Positions 48,448-58,139 of a stretch of 64,000 nt of DNA are shown here, one piece after another. Position 1 is the first letter of the stretch, and each line of letters starts with the position of its first letter. Source of the DNA: Acinetobacter nosocomialis. GTDB lineage: Bacteria; Pseudomonadota; Gammaproteobacteria; Pseudomonadales; Moraxellaceae. The notes under the pieces are model-generated. The model did not search any database and had not been told where the DNA came from. It worked only from the letters and a program-made list of their open reading frames with translations. Made by a program: the position numbers and the translations under genes. The stretch lies in assembly GCA_025736915.1 (NCBI GenBank), contig CP107049.1, forward strand, positions 2,852,001-2,916,000, written 5' to 3'.

Positions 48448-49392
48448 TTAAGCAACGGCTTGGGTTAAATCGACCTTGCCAATTCCGGCTTGGCGCATTG
48501 CATCATGAATTTCTTGCTCAGCACCATCAGCGAGTGGAAGCAGAGGCGAACGCACAGTGGCATGGTCCAAAATTCCGCGAGCAACCAGTGCATGTTTAAG
48601 TGCGACCGTACCTTCCATGTGTGAACCGCGGTGATAAACATTGCGAGTCACTGGTAATAATTGGTCGTGAATCGCACGAGCTTTAGCATAATCTTTGGCT
48701 TTACCTGCTTTAATCATTTCAATTAACAATTCAGGGGCAATGTTGCCATAGCCAACCAAAGCGCCGTCTACATCAAACATGGTGTGAAGCAAATATTCAT
48801 CGTGGCATGTCAACACCTGTAAGTCTGGACGTTCACGGCGAATAATCGGAATTTCAACATCCCAGCGGCGCATATTACGCACACCATTTTTCATGGCAAA
48901 TACGCCTGGCTGTGCAGAAATATCGAGTAGGGTTTCTAGGTCGTAAGTGGCCTTCGTGGCATCTGGATATTGGAATAAAATAGATGGCAAACCACTTTCT
49001 TCATAAATTGCTTTATAGCGATCTTGCGGTGCACCTTTTTGATAGCCAAAACGCAACCAGCCATGTGAAGGGTAAATTAAACCTGCCGAAGCACCTGCGC
49101 TGACTGCACGTTTTGCTTCTTCTGCTGCAACCGAAGTACCTTCGAGTGTAATCCCAGCGATTACCGGAATTTTGTCATCTACCGATTTAACAAAGCTTTC
49201 GATGACCTGCATTTGTTCTTTTTGCGACAAGAATGTTCCTTCACCTGCATGCCCAAGAACAACCAAGCCTTTCACACCATCAATACTACCTAACCATGAA
49301 CCTAAACGTTGAATTGCATTATGGTCTACTTGTCCGTCACGGGTAAAAGGAGTCACAGGTGCTGGGGTTAATCCACGTAAATCTAAACTCAT
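48448..49392 (-). CDS. DapA-family lyase/dehydratase
   Basis: A 314-residue TIM-barrel Schiff-base enzyme of the dihydrodipicolinate synthase/N-acetylneuraminate lyase superfamily. The lysine is in AMKNG (Lys168), the helper tyrosine in FQYPDATK (Tyr142) and the substrate carboxylate loop is GHAGEGTFLS. The spacing of the first motif differs from housekeeping DapA (GTTGE), so another pyruvate- or 2-oxo-acid-related reaction is likely, such as a sugar-acid dehydratase or aldolase. It faces a LysR regulator and precedes a transporter and porin, which points to catabolism. Confidence 0.87.
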   Translation of the reverse strand: MSLDLRGLTPAPVTPFTRDGQVDHNAIQRLGSWLGSIDGVKGLVVLGHAGEGTFLSQKEQMQVIESFVKSVDDKIPVIAGITLEGTSVAAEEAKRAVSAGASAGLIYPSHGWLRFGYQKGAPQDRYKAIYEESGLPSILFQYPDATKATYDLETLLDISAQPGVFAMKNGVRNMRRWDVEIPIIRRERPDLQVLTCHDEYLLHTMFDVDGALVGYGNIAPELLIEMIKAGKAKDYAKARAIHDQLLPVTRNVYHRGSHMEGTVALKHALVARGILDHATVRSPLLPLADGAEQEIHDAMRQAGIGKVDLTQAVA

Positions 49393-49517
49393 AATCGTAC
49401 TTCCTATACAGTGTAATTAAATATTCTCTGGTTCTTAATCTGACTTAAATCGTGTTGTAGAGAACATGATTGGAGTATAGAAATAGGTGAGCTATGTAGG
49501 AATTACCAATTCTTGAA

Positions 49518-49534
49518 TTTCAGTTATACTGAAA
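49518..49534. promoter_or_regulatory. Palindromic operator candidate for the LysR regulator
   Basis: TTTCAG-TTATA-CTGAAA is a perfect 6-bp dyad spaced by 5, located in the divergent spacer between the DapA-like gene and the LysR gene, 46 bases before the LysR start. LysR proteins usually bind such dyads in shared promoter regions. The assignment is inferred from position. Confidence 0.55.
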
Positions 49535-49579
49535 ATGTATGGCTCAAAATGCTGCCTATTTACGATTTAGGAAGAATCG

Positions 49580-50470
49580 ATGAATTATGAATTATGGAAA
49601 ATATTTTTAGACGCGGTAGAACTCGGTAGCTTAAGCAAAGTCGCCATGCTGCATAACACCAACCAACCGCAAATCAGTCGGCAAATGAATGAGCTTGAAG
49701 CGCAATGTGGCGGACGTTTGTTTAACCGAACTGGCCGCGGTGTTGAGCTGACCGACTTAGGCCAGCATTTACTTCCTAAAATTCGTTCATGGCTAAACGT
49801 AACCGACCAACTGAATAATGAAATTTTGCACTCGACCGATACCCCAATTGGCACAGTTCGTATTGCCAGTTTGCCGTCTACAGCACATCCATTGTTATCG
49901 ACTTTGTATAAAGTGCTTCAAGAGAAATATCCATTAATTAAACTGTCGGTGCGTGAAGGGCAAGGGGTGCATTTAGAAAAATGGCTGGAAGATGGCAGCG
50001 TCGATTTAGCTATTCTTTATCGCTTTAACCCGACACCTAAACAGGGCGATGTTTACCTTACCGAAGCCGATACCTATTTGGTCGGCTGCGAAGGAGATGC
50101 ACTCACTCAGGCCAGTGAAGTCGACTTTAAAGCAATCAATCAGTTGCCGCTGGTCACCTTTTGCAGGCCAAGTAACTGGCGCAATTTTTTAGACCACATG
50201 GCCTATGAAAATGGGGTAGAGCTGAATATTATGTTTGAAGCCGACTCGATTAGTTTGCAAACCCATTTGGTTTCCGAGTCTCGCATGTACACCATGCTGG
50301 GGCCGCAAGCGTTAAAAAAAGCCAGCCAATACACTTCAATTCAAGCCGCAAAAATTATTAACCCTGCGCTCAAGCGTTATATTTCTTTGTCTATTTCTAA
50401 ACATGGCTATTTAACGCCTGCATGTAAGGCAGTGATGGAAGAAATTAGGAATTTGGCCGATTTGCTTTAA
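49580..50470 (+). CDS. LysR-family transcriptional regulator
   Basis: A 296-residue LysR regulator. The N-terminal winged helix (MNYELWKIFLDAVELGSLSKVAMLHNTNQPQISRQMNELEAQCGGRLF, split here by function, residues 1-48) is followed by the coiled linker and a periplasmic-binding-like effector domain (GTVRIASLPSTAHPLLSTL onward). It is transcribed away from the DapA-like, MFS and porin genes and probably senses their substrate. AGGAAG lies before the ATG. The helix after the recognition helix has NRTGRGVELT, as usual. Confidence 0.92.
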   Translation: MNYELWKIFLDAVELGSLSKVAMLHNTNQPQISRQMNELEAQCGGRLFNRTGRGVELTDLGQHLLPKIRSWLNVTDQLNNEILHSTDTPIGTVRIASLPSTAHPLLSTLYKVLQEKYPLIKLSVREGQGVHLEKWLEDGSVDLAILYRFNPTPKQGDVYLTEADTYLVGCEGDALTQASEVDFKAINQLPLVTFCRPSNWRNFLDHMAYENGVELNIMFEADSISLQTHLVSESRMYTMLGPQALKKASQYTSIQAAKIINPALKRYISLSISKHGYLTPACKAVMEEIRNLADLL

Positions 50471-51340
50471 GAGAGTCAGAACTTATAAAAACTTCTATTG
50501 ATTGATGTCATTTTTAAAGTCAACCTAAAAATAAGTTTATACAGTTTTCTAATATAGATGACTGATGTTGCCTAAATAGGTTTATTGGAGGGAAGATCAG
50601 AAAGAGCTTTTTTGCAAAAAATTATGATTGGCACTGTTGCATGGTATGTATCATAGTTTTCACACAATTAATTAGGACTTGTAAAGTTATTTCCTTACTT
50701 ATATTTAATTAAAGCTTATTTCTAATACTCAGTTAAGTATATGAACGATTTTCAAAGATTAGGCTGATAAGTAAATTCATCAGGTTAGGAGCATAATTTT
50801 CTAAACTTTTCGCATTTGCCCAAAACAAAAAGGTATGAGGTAATCTCATTGGAATTATATCTATGACATATTATATACATTCAAATATATGTGGAAAATT
50901 TATTTAAATTAAGATTGGTAAATCTAATTTTTTAAATAATGAAAGTAAATTGATCAGGTTTAAATTTTCTCTATATTGTACTACAAACTAAATAAAAAAG
51001 AATTTCAGTTTTTTCTTAGGCCATCTATTGCTTAACTCTTCACGATACAATTTTTTTAATAGTGATCACATGGAAGAGCCATTCTATATTGGGATTTGAG
51101 TAAGATTATTAAGTGGTTTACTAGAATAATATTTGTTTTTAATCGGACGGTTTTTATTCAATTTTAATACTTAGTATTTATTGCTTATATAGCTCATCTC
51201 ATAAATATGCGGTTCTAATAATTCTTTAAATTTTAAGTAAAATATTGTTAATTATTGTTAATTTACAAAAAGTGCAATAAAATTAACAACTTAAAATATT
51301 ATTCTTAAATAAAACTTAAATGTTATGGGGTTGAAATGTC
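50471..51340. other. Long AT-rich spacer before the giant secreted protein
   Basis: No gene is evident in these 870 bases. The sequence is very AT-rich and has many stops in all frames. Near the end lie three copies of TTGTTAATT (51245-51253 and 51255-51263 direct, 51281-51289 inverted as AATTAACAA), 50-100 bases before the ATG at 51341. Such length and composition suggest silencing by a nucleoid protein or transfer of the downstream locus. Confidence 0.5.
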
Positions 51341-54300
51341 ATGAAAATTTGGCAGAAACTATTATTAGGGGTGGGGGCTGTTATTGGAGTAAATCAAAAC
51401 TCCTCTGCAGCAGAAGAGCAAGGAATAACTTGGTTGAAAACCTCAAGTGATTCTGAAATAGCGACCTCATTACAAGCTATATCTGAAAAAGAGGTTACTT
51501 TAGGACTATATGGACAAACAACTAATAATATTAATATTGATGATTTTTTAAATGATGAACAAAGTACAGAAGCCTTAGTTAGAGCTACTATTTTATTAAA
51601 GAAACAGCAAAAACCTACCGATGAGATTATTAATAAAATCTTAAGTTATCAAAATAAAGATGGTGGTTTTGGGCATTTAATAGATTGGCAAAGTAATCCT
51701 TTAGATACAGCATGGGTCTTACTTGCTCTTAAGCAGGTCAATTTTTCAGATACTACGATAATATCTAAAGCCTTAAATTATTTAGCAAGTCAACAAAGAG
51801 CAACAGGTGCTTTTCAGGTTGTTTCTTTAGATGAGTATTATGTTTCTGCTTATGCTTTGACTGCTTTAACTGAATATTTAAAAGTTTATCCCCAATATAA
51901 TGGAATTGCTCTAAAAACAGTTAACTATCTAGAGTCTAAGCAAACTAGTGCTGGTAAATGGTCTGAAAATGCAGATCAACTTTTTATTGATGCTTTATTA
52001 AATGAAGCTCTACACCCTTATCGAGATGTAAATAGTCCAGCACGTTCTGCTTTTAAAACTGAAGTGTTAGGAAAACAAGCATCAGATGGAAGTTGGAAGG
52101 AAGATGCTTATATCACCTCGATTATTCTGCGCTCGTTAAAAGCACAATCTACTCAGCCTATTAATCCTATTACTTCTACAATTAGTTTTAATGTAATTGA
52201 TGCTGAAACTAAAGCTAACATTTCTGATGCAACAATTAGTAGTTCAACAGATAGTGCATCTACTTTAACTGTTAAAAGTAAAGATGATGGAAGTATTTTA
52301 TTTACTGATGTTAAGGCTGGAGATTATAGCTTTACAGTAAGTAAAGATGGTTTTAGTTCACTAACTTTTCAAGTAACTCTAAGGCAGGGTGAAAGTTTAA
52401 ATTTAGGACAAATTGAACTGACAAGAAAAGCTAATGTTACGAGTGCAACCGTTCAAGGTCGTGTGACTGATAAAACCACAGGTCAACCTGTTGTTGGGGC
52501 TGTAATTAAGCTGATCAGTGGAAACAATACACTGACTGCTACTACGAATGTGGAAGGTCGTTATCAGCTCACTTTAGCACAACCTGCAGCATTTACATTA
52601 AATGTAGCAGTAAATGGTTATGTAGGTGTTAGTGGTTCAGGTACTGCAATTGCAGGAAGTACATTTGATTTTTCACCCCAGTTGATTTCTGAACAAGCTT
52701 ACATTGGGAATGTAACAGGAAAAATAACTGATAGCGCTGGAACTCCCCTTTCGGATGTATCTGTTTTAAAAAATGGAACGATAGTTGGACAAACAGATTC
52801 CAATGGTCAGTTTCTATTGGATAAAACCTCGGCAGGAAGTTTTACCTTGACTTTTGAAAAAGCAAATTATCAGGGTCCTAGTGTAAATATTAACTTGCCA
52901 GCTGGACAAACAGCCAATATAGGTACAGTTCAGCTTTTTGCTAAAGACCCTAGCAATCCTAATCAAACTGATCCAGCATTATCGACAGGTAAGTTTGAGA
53001 TTACAGTGGTCAACGCAAATGGGACTGTTATTCAAAACCCAACCATCCTTGCTGAAAAACTAGATAGTAATAATCAGGTAATACAGAGACAAAGTTTTAA
53101 TCCACCAGAAGATGCAAGTAATAATAAACTTTTGGCAGAGTTGACTACAGGTCGCTGGCGTTTAACAGCACAACATCCAAGCTATCAAAATGGTACAGGT
53201 ACTATTTTTACACTGACAGCCAATCAAACTCAGCAAGTACAACTTAAGTTAACCTTGCTTGCTTATGAATTAAAGGGGACGGTAGTTGACTCCCAAACAA
53301 ATAAAGTCATTTCAAATGCAAATATCACTGTCTACCGTCAAGATAATAATCAACAGTTATATACAGGCAAGACTGATGTATCCGGGAATTTTAGTGTAAA
53401 GAATTTAAATACGGATTTAATCAAGATACAGGTGGATTCAACTCCACATCTAAGTACAACCCGTTTCTTTGATAAACAATATGTTGAGGGAATAACAGCG
53501 AATTTAGGAGAAATTCGTATACGTCCATTATCTGCGGATACTAGTATGCCTGATTTAAAAGTTACGGCAACGAATACGGTAGGTTTAACGACAGATCAAC
53601 AAAGTTTACAAACAACAGGTGTGTTAAAAGCCACTATTGCAAATGTAGGAAATAAAGCATTTACCAAAACACAGAATGTAGAAATTCTTGCTTTTGCTGA
53701 TACTAATAATAATCGAATCTTTGAGGAGGGGGAGATTGTATTAGGTAGAGCCGAACTACCGAAAGGATTGGATATACAAGAAGGTGTGGAAGTCAGTTTA
53801 CAAATTGAAGGTAAATCCCTATTTCGTGATGCACCAATCGGTGTATGGGTAGATAGTTCTAAGCAAGTAGCTGAACGGGACGAAAGTAACAATATTCGTT
53901 TAACCAGTGATGCAGTGGAGATTAGACCTAAACAAGGAACGCTAGATGCTGAAGTCGTTTGGCATTATGGACAAAATCCTCAGAACCCTAACGGTATTTT
54001 AAATACGGGTATTAATTTTACGCCCCCTGTTGCTGCTCCATTATTTGATACAAATGGAGATGGAGTTATTGGACAAGGTGATAAAGCCGTAATTGTTTAT
54101 ATTGCAAATGATGGGACAATTAAGGCATTAGATGGTCAAAGTGGAAATCTTATATGGAGTAGTATAAATAAATTTTCCCATAATTATTCATTTCCATTTG
54201 TTAACATTGCAGATGTTGATAATGATGGGAAACCTGAAGTTATTTCGACAAGTGTAACTGATAATATACTTTATATTTATAATGCTGATGGTACGATAAA

Positions 54301-57300
54301 ACGTCAAATAACCTGGCCTGTTGGTGGGAGAAATAATGTAACAATTGCTGATATAGATAATGATGGAAATCCAGAAATTATAGGACCTAGTTATTATTAC
54401 AATTATAAAGTTGATACATGGATAAAATATTCTAATACTGTGTTAACTGATTATATGCCTGTTGTTGTTGCAGATATAAATGATGATGGTTTTAAGGAGG
54501 TTATTGGTGGGCAGTATATTGTAGATTTAAAAAACAATAAGACAGTTACTTTGAGTAATGCGATTGCTACGAGTGGTACTTTTAACTCTCCAGCTATTGT
54601 TGATATAAATTTAGATGGTAAACCAGAGATTATAAATGTTGATAATGGGCGTGTAACAATTCATTCACCTAGTGGGGCCTTACTTCTATCTTTTAATCAT
54701 TCTTTAGGTGGTCGAGGTGGTTCTCCAATTATTGCGGATTTTGATGGTGATGGAAAACCAGATATTGGTATTGCTGGTGGAAATGCCTATGGTGTTTTTA
54801 GAAATGATGGAAGCCTAATCTGGTCAACAAAAACCCAAGATGGATCATCAAATGTAACAGGTTCAACAGTATTTGATTTTAATAATGATGGTCGTTCAGA
54901 GGTGGTTTATGCTGATGAACAAAAATTAATGATTTTGGATGGTCTTACAGGTAAAGAAATTTATACTTTGCCAAATAGTTCTGCCACTTGGGTTGAATAT
55001 CCAATTGTAGTCGATGCTGATGCTGATGGACATGCTGATATTATTGTTGGCACATCTGGGCAGTTTGGTTTTGTAAGCTCAGATGGTAAACCTTATAACG
55101 GTATCCGTATGATTTCTGGGAAGAATCGGGATTGGGCCAACACCCGAAATATTTGGAATCAGTTTAGCTATCATGTCACTAATATTAATGATGATCTTAC
55201 AGTCCCAAAAAATGAAGTAAATAGTTGGGAAGCCCATAATACCTATCGTGCAAATTTATTGCTTAATCAGAATGCTACGGCGGCAGCCGATCCAACGGCT
55301 TCTTATATCCAAGTAAATGATCAGGGCGGTTTAAATAAAGCAGACTTTACTGTTCGTGTGGGTAACGCGGGAGGCAAACGTATTGCTAAAGGTTTACCTG
55401 TAAGTTTCTACCGTATTACAGCTCAACAAGCTGCTAATGGAGAGAAAGGCACTTTACTGGGAACTGTGCTCACCACCAAGGCACTGAATGGCGGTGAATA
55501 TGAAGATGTGACTTATAGCTATGCAGGCAATTTGGTTGACTTTGGTGAGATTGTTATTGTTGCCAATGATGTTGGGCAAAGTAATGCGGTTAAGATTCAG
55601 GAATATACTGAAACCAATAACATAGCGCGATTAAGTTTAACGGGTGGATATGAATCATTAGGCCTAACGGCAAGCTTAGATAAGGCTTCTTATCAGGCTA
55701 GTGAGAATGTGCAAATTACTGCCAATGTGAGCAATTTGGGTAGCTTTGCTAGTGGTGCAACCGTACGACACAGTATTTATGATGATGCCAACAATTTAAT
55801 TGTGACTTTACCAAGTTACGACGTAAGTCTTTCGGCAGCCCATCAAACCAATGATAGTCAAAGCCAAATTTTGCCTTGGTCATTGGTCGGTATTTATAGT
55901 GGTCAATATCGAGTTCAGACAGATCTTATTAAACAAGGCAGCGTGATTGCGACAGCCAACAATACTCTGACTGTACAAAGTTCAGCATCGACGAATGGTT
56001 TAACTGATACCCGTATTCGGACGGATAAACAGCAGTATCCAGTGAATGGTTTGGTCATGTTAGAGGTGCAGTTACAAAACACATCAAGCAATGACCTTGG
56101 TGGAGCTGCAACTGTCCTTACAGAAGTTCTTGATAGTATGGGGCAAGTAATTTTTAGCCAAACAGCAAACTACCCACAACTTGCTGCCAATGCCTTAAAA
56201 CAAGAACAATACTCGTTACAACTTTCAAATGCTAAAGCAGGCACTTATACAGTTCATTCTACGACTACATCTGGGCAGCAAAGTTATACTCGTCAAACTA
56301 GCTTTAATGTACTTAATTCAACCCAAACTGGTTTAGGGCTGGTAGGGGCATTAAGTGCAACACCAAATGAGGTACCTCTAGGCGATACAGTATTATTAAA
56401 TCTTCAAGTTCAAAACACAGGCAGTGAAGTTTGGTCCAACTTACCATTGAATATTCGTTTATTTAAAAATGATGATTTAGAACCGATTGCAACATTAAAT
56501 ACTACTGTAAACCAACTTGCTCAGGCACAAACTTATCAACAAAGTCTTGGTTGGAAAACCCTAGGACAAAATGGTGACCGCATTGTGGCGGCATTAACCT
56601 ATATTGCGGGTTCAGGACAGGAAAAACCACTGGCTCAAGCCAGCTTTAAGCTAATCCAAATACCTGTAGAAGTTGAATTGCCAGATTATAAGCAGGTTAA
56701 GAACCAACTTTTGGTTTATTACAATTGTCATGCTGGATGGCATAAGTCTGTAACTAATTGGGAATTTGGTAAATTTAAATATGCTTGTTTTAGTGAGCGT
56801 GAGAATACGCTTAAACGTTATCTCAGTGAGATTAAATTAGAAACAGGTTTAAATTATAAGATTACTTATGACCCAACAGAATTTAAAAAACTGATGCGCA
56901 GTGGGCGTTTTAATAACTACTGGATATTAGGGGCTGTTGAAAAATTTCAAATTAGTACAAATGATGAGCTTCGAGAGTTAAGTTTTAATGGAGAGTCTGT
57001 TTTATTCGATAAAGGACTTTTAAATTGGACGAATTATGAACTCCTTGATCTTGTTGATATTCGCTATCGTGGACATCTTTTGCTTTCTAAAGGCGACATG
57101 AAAGTTCATGAGCCTGTCTACCCAACAGCTTTATCTGCTCTCACCCCAACAGATGATAGTGTTTTAGCTTGGGATTTGGGGAAAAATGCAAAGATCACTG
57201 CCGATTATGATGGTGGTTATTGTAAAGGTTTTGACAAAGATTGGATCAAAAATATTGAAGCGAATGTAAATTCAAAATTTTACATTTGTAATGCTCAAGT

Positions 57301-58048
57301 TAAATACCCGGCAATTGTGACCGCAGATTATGGTGACAGTAAACCGCTAGCATTGTCATTTGATCTACTCAAAAGCTTAATCACGGATGGTTCAACATCG
57401 ACGAACAAGCAACAAGCTTGGAAAGAACTACTAAAACAAAGTTTAAGTTATCAACAAGTTGATGCTACCAAACGTTTGAGTTATGCACCGAGAGAACCTG
57501 TGTATTTAAGTGTTAAGCTGAACAGTAATCAAGATACTCAAGCGACAATTGTGGTGCAATTACCACAGGATGCACAATGGCTAGGTTCCGGTACGGTGAA
57601 TAATAACCAAGTAAAATTCACAGTACCGTTGAGTGCTATAACTACACAAAATATTACTTTACCAATTGTGCTGCCAACAAATTCTGGAACACATGTAATT
57701 AAAGTTAATGTCTATAACGGTACAGATACTGGTGCTACAGCATTAAATAGTAGGGAATATCGCTTCCTCGTGCGCGGAGTAAACGAGCGAATAGCTTTAC
57801 TTGATCAACAAATTAGTAAATGGCGTACCGAAGTAAGTAATTGGGGACAGATTGCTAGAATTAAGGCGTTGTTGACAACAGCTAAACTGAAGACATCGCA
57901 ACGATCCTATGACCATGCAATTGCACACTATGCCGAAGCTGGAGGTGCCATGGATCATGTAGATAATATTGATTTCAAAGCTGCGCGAAAAGAGTTGGAT
58001 GAACTCATTCGTACCTTACAAATTCAGTGGTATCAAAACAATCAATAA
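51341..58048 (+). CDS. Giant secreted mosaic protein: QW toroid, CarbopepD-reg-like, CARDB, FG-GAP repeats
   Basis: A 2235-residue exported protein. The signal peptide covers residues 1-23. Residues about 75-270 are an alpha/alpha toroid with four QW-type repeats (QNKDGGFG, QQRATGAF, QTSAGKW, QASDGSW), as in squalene cyclases and complement-like toroids. Residues about 280-720 hold repeated carboxypeptidase-regulatory-like beta-sandwiches (VQGRVTDKTTGQPVVGAVI, TGKITDSAGTPLSDV, LKGTVVDSQTNKVISNA). A CARDB-like domain follows to about 870. Eight Asp-rich calcium loops (DTNGDGV, DVDNDGKPE, DIDNDGNPE, DINDDGFKE, DINLDGKPE, DFDGDGKPD, DFNNDGRSE, DADADGHAD) span about 900-1235, giving an FG-GAP/VCBS propeller. 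More CARDB-like modules lead to a unique Cys-containing region (about 1800-2060) and a helical C-terminus. The function is unknown; the layout suggests a surface or adhesion role. Confidence 0.85.
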   Translation: MKIWQKLLLGVGAVIGVNQNSSAAEEQGITWLKTSSDSEIATSLQAISEKEVTLGLYGQTTNNINIDDFLNDEQSTEALVRATILLKKQQKPTDEIINKILSYQNKDGGFGHLIDWQSNPLDTAWVLLALKQVNFSDTTIISKALNYLASQQRATGAFQVVSLDEYYVSAYALTALTEYLKVYPQYNGIALKTVNYLESKQTSAGKWSENADQLFIDALLNEALHPYRDVNSPARSAFKTEVLGKQASDGSWKEDAYITSIILRSLKAQSTQPINPITSTISFNVIDAETKANISDATISSSTDSASTLTVKSKDDGSILFTDVKAGDYSFTVSKDGFSSLTFQVTLRQGESLNLGQIELTRKANVTSATVQGRVTDKTTGQPVVGAVIKLISGNNTLTATTNVEGRYQLTLAQPAAFTLNVAVNGYVGVSGSGTAIAGSTFDFSPQLISEQAYIGNVTGKITDSAGTPLSDVSVLKNGTIVGQTDSNGQFLLDKTSAGSFTLTFEKANYQGPSVNINLPAGQTANIGTVQLFAKDPSNPNQTDPALSTGKFEITVVNANGTVIQNPTILAEKLDSNNQVIQRQSFNPPEDASNNKLLAELTTGRWRLTAQHPSYQNGTGTIFTLTANQTQQVQLKLTLLAYELKGTVVDSQTNKVISNANITVYRQDNNQQLYTGKTDVSGNFSVKNLNTDLIKIQVDSTPHLSTTRFFDKQYVEGITANLGEIRIRPLSADTSMPDLKVTATNTVGLTTDQQSLQTTGVLKATIANVGNKAFTKTQNVEILAFADTNNNRIFEEGEIVLGRAELPKGLDIQEGVEVSLQIEGKSLFRDAPIGVWVDSSKQVAERDESNNIRLTSDAVEIRPKQGTLDAEVVWHYGQNPQNPNGILNTGINFTPPVAAPLFDTNGDGVIGQGDKAVIVYIANDGTIKALDGQSGNLIWSSINKFSHNYSFPFVNIADVDNDGKPEVISTSVTDNILYIYNADGTIKRQITWPVGGRNNVTIADIDNDGNPEIIGPSYYYNYKVDTWIKYSNTVLTDYMPVVVADINDDGFKEVIGGQYIVDLKNNKTVTLSNAIATSGTFNSPAIVDINLDGKPEIINVDNGRVTIHSPSGALLLSFNHSLGGRGGSPIIADFDGDGKPDIGIAGGNAYGVFRNDGSLIWSTKTQDGSSNVTGSTVFDFNNDGRSEVVYADEQKLMILDGLTGKEIYTLPNSSATWVEYPIVVDADADGHADIIVGTSGQFGFVSSDGKPYNGIRMISGKNRDWANTRNIWNQFSYHVTNINDDLTVPKNEVNSWEAHNTYRANLLLNQNATAAADPTASYIQVNDQGGLNKADFTVRVGNAGGKRIAKGLPVSFYRITAQQAANGEKGTLLGTVLTTKALNGGEYEDVTYSYAGNLVDFGEIVIVANDVGQSNAVKIQEYTETNNIARLSLTGGYESLGLTASLDKASYQASENVQITANVSNLGSFASGATVRHSIYDDANNLIVTLPSYDVSLSAAHQTNDSQSQILPWSLVGIYSGQYRVQTDLIKQGSVIATANNTLTVQSSASTNGLTDTRIRTDKQQYPVNGLVMLEVQLQNTSSNDLGGAATVLTEVLDSMGQVIFSQTANYPQLAANALKQEQYSLQLSNAKAGTYTVHSTTTSGQQSYTRQTSFNVLNSTQTGLGLVGALSATPNEVPLGDTVLLNLQVQNTGSEVWSNLPLNIRLFKNDDLEPIATLNTTVNQLAQAQTYQQSLGWKTLGQNGDRIVAALTYIAGSGQEKPLAQASFKLIQIPVEVELPDYKQVKNQLLVYYNCHAGWHKSVTNWEFGKFKYACFSERENTLKRYLSEIKLETGLNYKITYDPTEFKKLMRSGRFNNYWILGAVEKFQISTNDELRELSFNGESVLFDKGLLNWTNYELLDLVDIRYRGHLLLSKGDMKVHEPVYPTALSALTPTDDSVLAWDLGKNAKITADYDGGYCKGFDKDWIKNIEANVNSKFYICNAQVKYPAIVTADYGDSKPLALSFDLLKSLITDGSTSTNKQQAWKELLKQSLSYQQVDATKRLSYAPREPVYLSVKLNSNQDTQATIVVQLPQDAQWLGSGTVNNNQVKFTVPLSAITTQNITLPIVLPTNSGTHVIKVNVYNGTDTGATALNSREYRFLVRGVNERIALLDQQISKWRTEVSNWGQIARIKALLTTAKLKTSQRSYDHAIAHYAEAGGAMDHVDNIDFKAARKELDELIRTLQIQWYQNNQ

Positions 58049-58139
58049 ATTTTATAGGGGAGTGAGTGGTATGTGCTTTTAGCCATATCACTTTTCAAAT
58101 CGTTAATTACGAATATAAGTTTTAAAACTTGGTGAAATA

